Source: JBFLVU01 sp037444825
GTDB lineage: Bacteria > Acidobacteriota > UBA4820 > DSQY01
Length of the DNA: 64,000 nt
Direction: 5' to 3'
NCBI GenBank assembly: GCA_037444825.1
Contig: JBBILR010000010.1
Coordinates: forward strand, 33,600-97,599
Shown: piece after piece, positions 1 to 6,196 of the stretch
Position numbering within the stretch: position 1 is the stretch's first letter
How the letters are laid out: each line of letters starts with the position of its first letter
Position numbers and translations under genes: made by a program
The notes under the pieces: model-generated
The model's input: the letters and a program-made list of their open reading frames with translations, nothing else
The model's database searches: none
What the model was told of the DNA's origin: nothing

Positions 1-1243
1 CCTTCAGCTCCCGGGCCTTTTTCACCACCGCCGCGATGGCGTGGGCCGATTCGGGGGCGGGGATGATGGCCTCGGTGTGGGCGAAGAGGACCGCCGCCTC
101 GAAGATCTCGCTCTGGAGCACCGCCTCGGCCCCGATGAGGCCGTGGTTCAGAAGGGCGCTCACGAGGGGGGCGGCGCCGTGGTAGCGCAGCCCCCCGGCG
201 TGGACCGCCGGCGGGACGAAGTCGTGGCCGAGGGTGTACATCTGCATGATGGGGGTGAGCTTGGCCGTGTCCCCGTAGTCGAAGGCGTAGCGGCCCTTGG
301 TGAGGGTGGGGCAGGAGGCCGGCTCCGCGGCGATGGCCTCCACCTTCCGCCCCTCGATGCGGTCCTTCACGAAGGGCACCGCCAGGCCGCCGAAATTGGA
401 GCCGCCGCCGTGGCAGCCGATCACGTAGTCGGGGTAGTCCCCCACCTTCTCCAGCTGCTTCTTCGCCTCCAGGCCGATGACGCTCTGGTGGAGGATCACG
501 TGGTTCAGCACGCTCCCCAGCCCGTAGTTGGTGTCCGAGCGGGAGGCGGCCTCCTCCACCGCCTCGCTGATGGCGATGCCGAGGCTCCCGGGGGAGTCGG
601 GGTTCCGGGACAGAATGTCCCTCCCCGACTGGGTGAGGTTGGAGGGGCTGGGCACCACCTCCGCCCCGAAGAGCCGGATGAAGGTCCGCCGGTAGGGCTT
701 CTGGGTGAAGGAGACCTTCACCATGTACACCCGGCAGGTCATGTCGAACTGCTTGCACGCGAAGGCCAGGGAGGAGCCCCACTGGCCGGCGCCGGTTTCG
801 GTGGTCATACGGGAGATGCCGCTGACCTTGTTGAAGTAGGCCTGGGGCACGGCGGTGTTGGGCTTGTGGGACCCCGCCGGCGAAACGCCTTCGAACTTGT
901 AGTAGATGCGGGCCGGGGTGCCCAGGGCCTTCTCCAGGTTCCGGGCCCGGACGAGGGGGCTCGGCCTCCAGAGGGAGAGGATCTCCAGGACCTTCTCCGG
1001 GATGGGGATGTGCCGCTCCCTCGACATCTCCTGCTCGATGAGGGGCGGGGGAAAGATGGCCGCCATCTCCTCGAAGGTGACGGGTTTCCCCGTGGCGGGG
1101 CTCAGGGGAGGAGCCAGGTCGAAGGGCAGGTCCGCCTGGATGTTGTACCAGGAGGTGGGCATCTCGTGGGGATCCAGGGTGATCCGCTCCGAGACGTCCC
1201 GACCGTTGAAGGGTTTCCGCAGGGGTTCCCGTGCCGTCGCCAT
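1..1243 (-). CDS. trpB2: Tryptophan synthase beta-like protein (TrpB2 type), 3' end outside window
   Basis: PLP enzyme of the TrpB2 family, which condenses indole with serine to give tryptophan in the cytoplasm. 414 residues are visible; the stop lies beyond base 1, and the family runs to about 430-450 residues, so little is missing. The PLP-binding lysine is K127 in GSHKPN, and a glycine-rich phosphate-binding stretch reads GGGSNFGG. The N-terminal extension typical of TrpB2 rather than TrpB1 is present. The ATG at 1243 follows a strong AAAGGAGG ribosome site. A Trp-codon attenuator lies directly upstream, which ties the gene to tryptophan supply. That matters because TrpB2 proteins are sometimes suspected of other roles, such as indole salvage or serine deamination. 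Whether trpA or other trp genes follow cannot be seen. Assignment to the family is secure. Confidence 0.93.
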   Translation of the reverse strand, partial: MATAREPLRKPFNGRDVSERITLDPHEMPTSWYNIQADLPFDLAPPLSPATGKPVTFEEMAAIFPPPLIEQEMSRERHIPIPEKVLEILSLWRPSPLVRARNLEKALGTPARIYYKFEGVSPAGSHKPNTAVPQAYFNKVSGISRMTTETGAGQWGSSLAFACKQFDMTCRVYMVKVSFTQKPYRRTFIRLFGAEVVPSPSNLTQSGRDILSRNPDSPGSLGIAISEAVEEAASRSDTNYGLGSVLNHVILHQSVIGLEAKKQLEKVGDYPDYVIGCHGGGSNFGGLAVPFVKDRIEGRKVEAIAAEPASCPTLTKGRYAFDYGDTAKLTPIMQMYTLGHDFVPPAVHAGGLRYHGAAPLVSALLNHGLIGAEAVLQSEIFEAAVLFAHTEAIIPAPESAHAIAAVVKKARELK

Positions 1244-1274
1244 GGTCTTCCTCCTTTCAGGGGCCAAGCCCAAC

Positions 1275-1300
1275 AAAAAAGCCCTCCGTTTCCGGAGGGC
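1275..1300 (-). terminator. Attenuator terminator of the trp leader
   Basis: On the minus strand an 8-bp perfect stem, GCCCTCCG/CGGAGGGC with a GAAA tetraloop (1281-1300), runs straight into six T residues (1275-1280). It lies between the leader peptide and trpB2, 31 bases before the trpB2 start, so it must be read through for trpB2 to be expressed. Confidence 0.9.
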
Positions 1301-1349
1301 GTCGTTTCCGCTCGGTGAGCCCGCCTACACGGCGGCACCGCGCCCTCCG
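1293..1349 (-). promoter_or_regulatory. Alternative antiterminator pairing of the trp leader
   Basis: The sequence CGGAGGGCG at 1341-1349, inside the leader peptide frame and 14 bases past the Trp codons, is the exact complement of CGCCCTCCG at 1293-1301, which contains the 5' arm of the terminator. The 9-bp antiterminator therefore competes with the 8-bp terminator. A C-rich run encoding residues just before the Trp codons (about 1382-1388) can pair with the same GGAGGG and would act as the protecting strand. This is the classical 1:2, 2:3, 3:4 arrangement. Confidence 0.82.
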
Positions 1350-1423
1350 CGGAGAGAGCCTCCCCACCACCACCCGAAGAGGGAGGGGAAGGTGGGGGCC
1401 GCCGTGGAGGGTCGTTCGCTCAT
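1325..1423 (-). CDS. trpL: trp operon leader peptide (32 aa) with three consecutive Trp codons
   Basis: A 33-codon reading frame begins with ATG at 1423 and ends with TAG at 1325-1327. Residues 18-20 are Trp-Trp-Trp, encoded by TGG TGG TGG at 1364-1372, in a genome where Trp codons are rare. The frame starts about 18 bases below the -10 box of a TTGACA promoter and is followed by a terminator hairpin and then trpB2. A ribosome stalled on the Trp codons would leave the antiterminator strand at 1341-1349 free. No strong Shine-Dalgarno sequence precedes the ATG. The peptide has no other likely function. Tandem Trp codons, competing hairpins and a downstream Trp gene together make a trp leader the best reading. 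Confidence 0.88.
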   Translation of the reverse strand: MSERPSTAAPTFPSLFGWWWGGSLRGGRGAAV

Positions 1424-1440
1424 TTCGCGCACCGTAAGCC

Positions 1441-1469
1441 ACCTTACCCGAGGCGGCCGGGCCTGTCAA
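1441..1469 (-). promoter_or_regulatory. Sigma-70 promoter of the trpL-trpB2 unit
   Basis: A consensus TTGACA (1464-1469) and a TAAGGT -10 box (1441-1446) are separated by exactly 17 bases. The -35 box lies inside the last codons of emrB, and the emrB stop codon TAA forms the start of the -10 box, so the promoter is built into the end of the upstream gene. Confidence 0.75.
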
Positions 1470-3021
1470 GGGGTCCGTGGAGCGCCGCGGGACCTTCGGA
1501 CTTGCCCCCGAGGAAGAACAGGAGGAGGAAGACCACCACGAGGACGAGGCCCAGCGCCAGAAAGACGTCCAGGAACGCCTGGGTGGCCGACTGGCGGAGC
1601 ACCTCACCGTAGAGAAGGCCGGAGGCGGCGTGCGAGGACGAGACGGGGTCGAGACCGGAGGCCTTGAGGAGGACGTCCCCCGTTTTTCCAAGGAACTCCC
1701 CGACGGAGGGGTCCAGGGAGGAGATCCTCTCGCCCAGCCTCAGATGGTGGAACTGGGTGCGCTGGGACAGCAGGGTGGAGGAGAGGGCGATGCCGATGGA
1801 GCCCCCCTCGTTGCGCATGAGGTTGAAGAGGGCCGTGGCGAGGCCCATTTTCTCCGGCGGCAGGTTGCGGGCCATGGCCGCCGAGAGGGGCACGAAAAAG
1901 AGCCCGATGCCGAGGCCGTGAAGGAAGAGGGCGCGGGCGAAGTACGAAAGACCGGCGTCCAGCGTCGCACAGGCCAGCAGCCCCGCCGCCCACCCCTGGA
2001 TGAGGAGCCCCGCCGCGATGAGCGCCCGGTTGTCCACCCTCCCCACCAGCATCCCCGCCGCCCCGATGGTGACCAGGGTGCCCACCCCGCCGGGCGAGAG
2101 GATGACCCCCGCCCAGGTGGCGGTGTAGCCCTTGAGGTTCTGCACGAAGAGGGGGACGAAGGTGAAGATCCCGTAGAGGGAGAAGGCGGCGGCGAACATG
2201 AGGGCGGTGCTGGCCGCGAAGGAGCGGTCCCGGAAGACGGAGAGGTCGATGAGGGGCCGTTCCGCGGTAAAGGACCGCCAGAGGAAGAGGAGGAGGCCCG
2301 CGGCGGCCAACGCGGCGAACCACCGGACGAAACCGGAGGCGAACCAGTCGTACCGCTCCCCCCGGTTCAGCATGACCTCGAGGCTGCCGAGCCCCACGGC
2401 CACGAAGAAGAAGGAAGGGTAATCCACCGGGCCCTCGGGGCGGTGGAGGTAGGGCGGGTCGTCGATGAAGACCCAGGCCAGCCCCGCCGCCAGCACCCCC
2501 ACGGGCACGTTGATGTAGAAGATCCAGGGCCAGGACCAGTTGTCGGTGATCCAGCCTCCCACCAGGGGGCCCAGCACCGGCGCGAAGACCGCCCCCACGC
2601 CGAAGACCGCCATGGCCTTGCCGTGCTCCTCCTTGGGGAAGGACTCCAGCAGGATGGCCTGGGACATGGGCACCATGGCCCCGCCGGCCAGGCCTTGCAG
2701 AACCCGCATGGCGATGAGGAAGCCCAGGGTGGGCGCCATGCCCGAGCCGTACGAGGCCAGGGTGAAAAGGGCGAGGCAGAGGATGTAGACCCGCTTCCGG
2801 CTGAAGTAGGAGCCCAAAAAGCCGGTGAGGGGCAGGATGACGGCGTTGGCCACTAAATAGGAGGTGATGACCCACGTGATCTCGTCGGTGCCGACGGCGT
2901 AGGTCCCCCGCATGTGCGGCAGGGCCACGTTGGCCACCGAGGTGTCCAGCACCTCGATGAAGGTGCCCAGCATGGTGGTGAGCGCGATGAACCACTTCCG
3001 GCTGCCGGCGTCGGCGGACAT
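1444..3021 (-). CDS. emrB: DHA2-family multidrug:H+ antiporter (EmrB-like)
   Basis: Inner-membrane drug/proton antiporter of the major facilitator superfamily, 525 residues, the usual length for the 14-helix DHA2 group. Helix 1 contains the family motif LDTSVANVALPH (about residues 25-36), and the A-like motif G-x-L-x-x-x-x-x-R-K follows helix 2 (GSYFSRKR). Motif C, with repeated G and P (GVGAVFAPVLGPLVGGW), is present in helix 5. Fourteen hydrophobic segments are readable. It is the last gene of the tetR operon, 43 bases after emrA, and would form a tripartite pump with emrA and the outer-membrane channel gene. The tail of the gene carries the trpL promoter. The exported compounds cannot be read from sequence. 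Confidence 0.93.
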   Translation of the reverse strand: MSADAGSRKWFIALTTMLGTFIEVLDTSVANVALPHMRGTYAVGTDEITWVITSYLVANAVILPLTGFLGSYFSRKRVYILCLALFTLASYGSGMAPTLGFLIAMRVLQGLAGGAMVPMSQAILLESFPKEEHGKAMAVFGVGAVFAPVLGPLVGGWITDNWSWPWIFYINVPVGVLAAGLAWVFIDDPPYLHRPEGPVDYPSFFFVAVGLGSLEVMLNRGERYDWFASGFVRWFAALAAAGLLLFLWRSFTAERPLIDLSVFRDRSFAASTALMFAAAFSLYGIFTFVPLFVQNLKGYTATWAGVILSPGGVGTLVTIGAAGMLVGRVDNRALIAAGLLIQGWAAGLLACATLDAGLSYFARALFLHGLGIGLFFVPLSAAMARNLPPEKMGLATALFNLMRNEGGSIGIALSSTLLSQRTQFHHLRLGERISSLDPSVGEFLGKTGDVLLKASGLDPVSSSHAASGLLYGEVLRQSATQAFLDVFLALGLVLVVVFLLLFFLGGKSEGPAALHGPLDRPGRLG

Positions 3022-3064
3022 GGCCTTCTTCCTCCGGGGTCCTGGCTTGTGGGGCGGATGGGGG

Positions 3065-4072
3065 CTAGCGGTCTTCCCCCCCGCGGGTGTCGATCTCGCA
3101 GGTCACCGAAAGGCCCAGGCGGAGCTTGTGCTGGGGGTCGGTGCCCGGGTCCAGGACCACCTTCACCGGCACCCGCTGGACGATCTTCACCCAGTTCCCC
3201 GTGGCGTTCTCGGGGGGAAGGAGGGAGAAGGCCGCCCCCGTCCCCGCCGCGATGCTGTCCACCCGGCCGGTGAAGGTCCGGCTTCGGTCCACGTCGGCCT
3301 TCAGCGTGGCCCTCTGGCCGGGGCGAACGTTCTTGAGCTGCGTCTCCTTGTAGTTGGCCTCCACCCAGATCTCCCGGACGTCCAGGGGCACCACGGCGAA
3401 GAGCGGCTGGCCGGCGGCCACCACCTGGCCCGCCTGGGCGGTCTTCTTGCTCACGTAGCCGTCGGCGGGGGCCGTCAGCGTGCAGTAGGCCCGCTGGAGG
3501 CGCGCCCCTTCCAGGGCCGTCCGGGCCTCCTCGATCTTCTTCTCCAGCATCGCCCGGGAGCTCCGGGCCATGAGGACCGCCTTCCGGGCGGCCTCCAGCT
3601 GCGCCCGGGTCACCGCCTCGGCCGTGGCGGCCTGGTCGTACTTCTGCTTCGGAAGGGAGGCCCGTTCGTAGAGGGCCTCCACCCGCGTTCTTTCCAGGAC
3701 CGCGAGGTCCAGCTGGCTGGAGACGGCCTTCACCTGCGCCTCCGCCTGGGCGATGGTGGCCGCGTTGGTGTCGAGGGCGGACTGGGCTTCGGCCAGGGCC
3801 GCCTCCGCCCTCGCCACGGCGTTGTCGTAGTCCTGGGGGTCCAGTTCGGCCACCACCTCCCCGGCCTTCACCGGCTGGTTCTCCTCCACCGGGAGGCGGG
3901 CGATTTTGCCGGGAACCTGGAAGGCCACGGGGTAGATGCGGCCGGTGACGTAGGCGTTCTCCGTCCGGACGAAGACCTGGTTGTGGCGCCACCGCAGGTA
4001 TCCGGCCAGGGCCCCGCCCAGGGCCGCCAGAAGGAGGATTCCAAGGGCGACGGACTTCTTCGAGAGGGCCAT
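3065..4072 (-). CDS. emrA: Membrane fusion protein (EmrA/HlyD family)
   Basis: 335-residue periplasmic adaptor anchored by one N-terminal helix (about residues 7-25) that links the EmrB-like pump to the outer-membrane channel. The order is typical: N-terminal anchor, first half of a biotinyl-lipoyl-like domain (VTGRIYPVAFQVPGKIARLPVEENQ region), a long alpha-helical hairpin rich in Ala and Glu (about 75-190), the second lipoyl half (APADGYVSKKTAQAGQ), then a beta-barrel domain. The ATG at 4072 starts one base after the stop of the channel gene, with an AGGAGAAG ribosome site, so translation is probably coupled. Confidence 0.92.
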   Translation of the reverse strand: MALSKKSVALGILLLAALGGALAGYLRWRHNQVFVRTENAYVTGRIYPVAFQVPGKIARLPVEENQPVKAGEVVAELDPQDYDNAVARAEAALAEAQSALDTNAATIAQAEAQVKAVSSQLDLAVLERTRVEALYERASLPKQKYDQAATAEAVTRAQLEAARKAVLMARSSRAMLEKKIEEARTALEGARLQRAYCTLTAPADGYVSKKTAQAGQVVAAGQPLFAVVPLDVREIWVEANYKETQLKNVRPGQRATLKADVDRSRTFTGRVDSIAAGTGAAFSLLPPENATGNWVKIVQRVPVKVVLDPGTDPQHKLRLGLSVTCEIDTRGGEDR

Positions 4073-4073
4073 G

Positions 4074-5390
4074 TCACTTCTCCTTGCTCGGAATGGAGCG
4101 GGCGTAGAACCGGACGAGATCTTCCCCCGCCGCGGCCAGCACGGCCGCCTGGCGGGCGTAGGCGTCGTAGTGGGTCTGGACCTCCCGGAAGCGGCTCTCC
4201 GCCAGGAGCGCCTCGGCGTCCAGCACGTCGGTGCTCCTGGCCAGCCCCTCCCGGTACTGGTCCTCCACGATGCGGAGGTTCTCCAGCGAGGCTTCCACGT
4301 CCAGCCGGGCGGTGGCCGCCTGCTTCAGGGCCTCCTGGAAGTCCCGGTAGGCCGAGAGGGCCGCCGTCCGGGCCTTCCGCCGCGCCTCCAGGAGTTCCCG
4401 CTCGGCCTTGCGGGCCTCCGCCGAGGCTTCGGAGACCCGGGCCGCCCGCCGCCCGCCGTCGAAGAGGTCCCAGGAGAGGCCCACGAAGAGGCGGTTGACG
4501 TGCGGGTAGAGCATGTAGCGGTTCTGCTCGTAGCCGTGCCCGGCCTCCGCGAGGAGGAGGGGGGCGTACTCCTTGCGCGCCAGGGCCACCCCTTCCTTCA
4601 ACGCCTCGAGGCGGGCCTGAAGGGCCTTCACCGATTCGTTCTGCGTCTCGGCCCGCGCGGCGAGGGCCTTCTCGTCCCAGGGGAGGGAGGGGGGCGGGTC
4701 CAGGGAAGGGGGAAGGGCGACGGGCGTCTCCGGGGGAAGCCCCAGGGAGCGGACCAGTTCCTCCAGGGCCGACCGCTCCGCCGCACGGAGGGACGAAGCC
4801 TGGTCCTCCACGGCCCGCAGGGCCACCTCGGTCCTCAGCAGGTCGTTCCGGGCGACCATGCCCTGCTCGAAGAGGTCCTTCACCGTCCGGAGGTGGTCCT
4901 CGAGGGCCGTATGCCGGAGGTCCACCACCCCTTGGCGCCCACGGAGGGCCAGCACCGCCACGTACCGCGCGGCCACCTCCGCCTGGAGCCGCCGCACCGC
5001 CGCCGAGCCGGAGAGGGCCACCGCCTCTTCCGACAGGGTCCCGGCCTGCAGGGCCGTTTTCCGGCGCCCGCCGTCGAAGAGGACGTACCGGAGACTCAGG
5101 TCGTACTTCCAGTACACCTGGTCGCCGGCGGGAAAGGAGACGGGGCCGAACCGGAAGGCGGGGTCGTTGTCCAGGTTCACGCGCCCCCCTTCCAGGCGGG
5201 CTGAGGGCCGGTAGGCGGCCCGGGCCTCGTCGGTGCGCCCTCGCGCCATCTCCCGGTCCAGAAGGGCGGTTTCGGCCGGAAGGGACCGCTCCGCCGCCAG
5301 GGCCAGGGCCCGCTCCAAAGTCAGGACCTCCTGGGCCTTCGCGGGCAGGAAGGCGAGGGGGGCCATCCCCAGAAGGGCCGCGGCCCTCAT
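4074..5390 (-). CDS. TolC-family outer-membrane efflux protein
   Basis: 438 residues from the ATG at 5390. That start overlaps the tetR stop as ATGA and is followed by a clean signal peptide ending near AKA (residue 19). A longer frame exists upstream, but it is only tetR read out of frame. Two repeats of the outer-membrane efflux domain can be recognised, each with the WDLFDGGRR or YVLFDGGRR type motif that forms the barrel strands, separated by long coiled helices. This would be the exit duct of the EmrAB pump. Overlap with tetR suggests co-transcription and coupling. Confidence 0.9.
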   Translation of the reverse strand: MRAAALLGMAPLAFLPAKAQEVLTLERALALAAERSLPAETALLDREMARGRTDEARAAYRPSARLEGGRVNLDNDPAFRFGPVSFPAGDQVYWKYDLSLRYVLFDGGRRKTALQAGTLSEEAVALSGSAAVRRLQAEVAARYVAVLALRGRQGVVDLRHTALEDHLRTVKDLFEQGMVARNDLLRTEVALRAVEDQASSLRAAERSALEELVRSLGLPPETPVALPPSLDPPPSLPWDEKALAARAETQNESVKALQARLEALKEGVALARKEYAPLLLAEAGHGYEQNRYMLYPHVNRLFVGLSWDLFDGGRRAARVSEASAEARKAERELLEARRKARTAALSAYRDFQEALKQAATARLDVEASLENLRIVEDQYREGLARSTDVLDAEALLAESRFREVQTHYDAYARQAAVLAAAGEDLVRFYARSIPSKEK

Positions 5391-5995
5391 GGCGCGGCCG
5401 CGGCGAAGAAGACGTTCAAGGCTCGGTCTACGCACGTCTGCACCTCCTCGGAAGGGCGGTGATGAAACCGGTACCACAACGACGCGTGGAGGATGTCGAA
5501 GCAGAGCTGGGCCAGGAACTCCAGGGGCTCCCGGCGGAGGACCTTCTTCCGCACCAGGGCGGCGAGAATCCCTTTCACCCGCTCCGTCTCCACCTGGTGG
5601 ACCTTCCAGAGGGCCGGGCCGAAGCGGGTCTCCATGTTCCACTCGAACCGGACCTTCTCCATGAGGAACATGGGCAGGAACATGGGGTGCTGGACGAAGA
5701 CGGTGGCGTAGGCCAGGGCGAGGCGGCGCAACAGGTCCCGTGGGTCCCCCCCCCCCTTCGCGACCTCCTCCGCGCTGCGCTGGAGCTTGGCCGCCCGGTG
5801 GAGGACCACCTGCTCGTAGAGGTCCTGCTTGGAGGGGAAGTGTTCGTAGAGGCCCTGCATGCCGATCTGGGCCTCGCCGGCCACCTCCTGCATGGTGGCC
5901 TCGTCGAAGGGCTTTCGCCCGAAAACCCGTTCCGCCGCCTCCAGAAGGAGCCGGCGCCGCTGCTCCCGTTCGATCTCCCGACGGCTACCGCCCAT
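5387..5995 (-). CDS. TetR-family repressor of the efflux operon
   Basis: 202 residues. The N-terminal helix-turn-helix region (about 10-57) reads like a standard TetR domain, ending in the GLYEHFPSKQDLYEQV segment that contains the conserved Y-x-H-F-x-x-K. The rest is an alpha-helical ligand/dimer domain without further assignment. It is first in the operon with the outer-membrane channel, emrA and emrB, and a long palindrome overlaps its own -10 box, so autoregulation with induction by a pump substrate is the simple model. The start is ATG 5995 with GGAG about 8 bases before it. Confidence 0.92.
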   Translation of the reverse strand: MGGSRREIEREQRRRLLLEAAERVFGRKPFDEATMQEVAGEAQIGMQGLYEHFPSKQDLYEQVVLHRAAKLQRSAEEVAKGGGDPRDLLRRLALAYATVFVQHPMFLPMFLMEKVRFEWNMETRFGPALWKVHQVETERVKGILAALVRKKVLRREPLEFLAQLCFDILHASLWYRFHHRPSEEVQTCVDRALNVFFAAAAP

Positions 5996-6005
5996 GGCAG
6001 ACTCC

Positions 6006-6049
6006 AGAATCCATATTCCGAATATAGAATCTTATCTTCAAAATGTCAA
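6006..6049 (-). promoter_or_regulatory. Efflux operon promoter with 27-bp palindromic TetR operator
   Basis: On the minus strand, TTGACA (6044-6049) and TATATT (6021-6026) have a 17-base spacer, the best AT-rich promoter in this part of the window. A 27-base palindrome centred on 6019 (6006-6032) has 11 of 13 symmetric pairs, with a perfect ATATTC-C-GAATAT core, and covers the -10 box and start point. Binding there would block RNA polymerase. Position and symmetry fit an operator for the adjacent TetR protein; binding itself is inferred. Confidence 0.85.
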
Positions 6050-6141
6050 GCCCCCGGGATGGCGGGCGGGACGCCCTTGGGGGTTCGGCCTCGGCCGGAT
6101 CCCGTCCCCGCCGAGCTCGCCCCCCCTCGTCCTGTGGAAAG

Positions 6142-6175
6142 AAAACGAAGGCGGGAGGCCCGGAGACCTCCCGCC
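6142..6175 (-). terminator. Terminator after the PKD-repeat gene
   Basis: Minus-strand stem GGCGGGAGG/CCTCCCGCC (9 bp, 8-base loop, 6150-6175) followed by TTCGTTTTC. It sits 21 bases past the stop of the PKD gene. Confidence 0.75.
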
Positions 6176-6196
6176 CGAGAAGAGACGCGCCCGGGA

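Noticed and set aside
41..1318. 425-codon open frame on the plus strand over trpB2
   Set aside because: Glycine/proline/histidine-rich translation with no domain; it is the complement of trpB2, an effect of high GC content.
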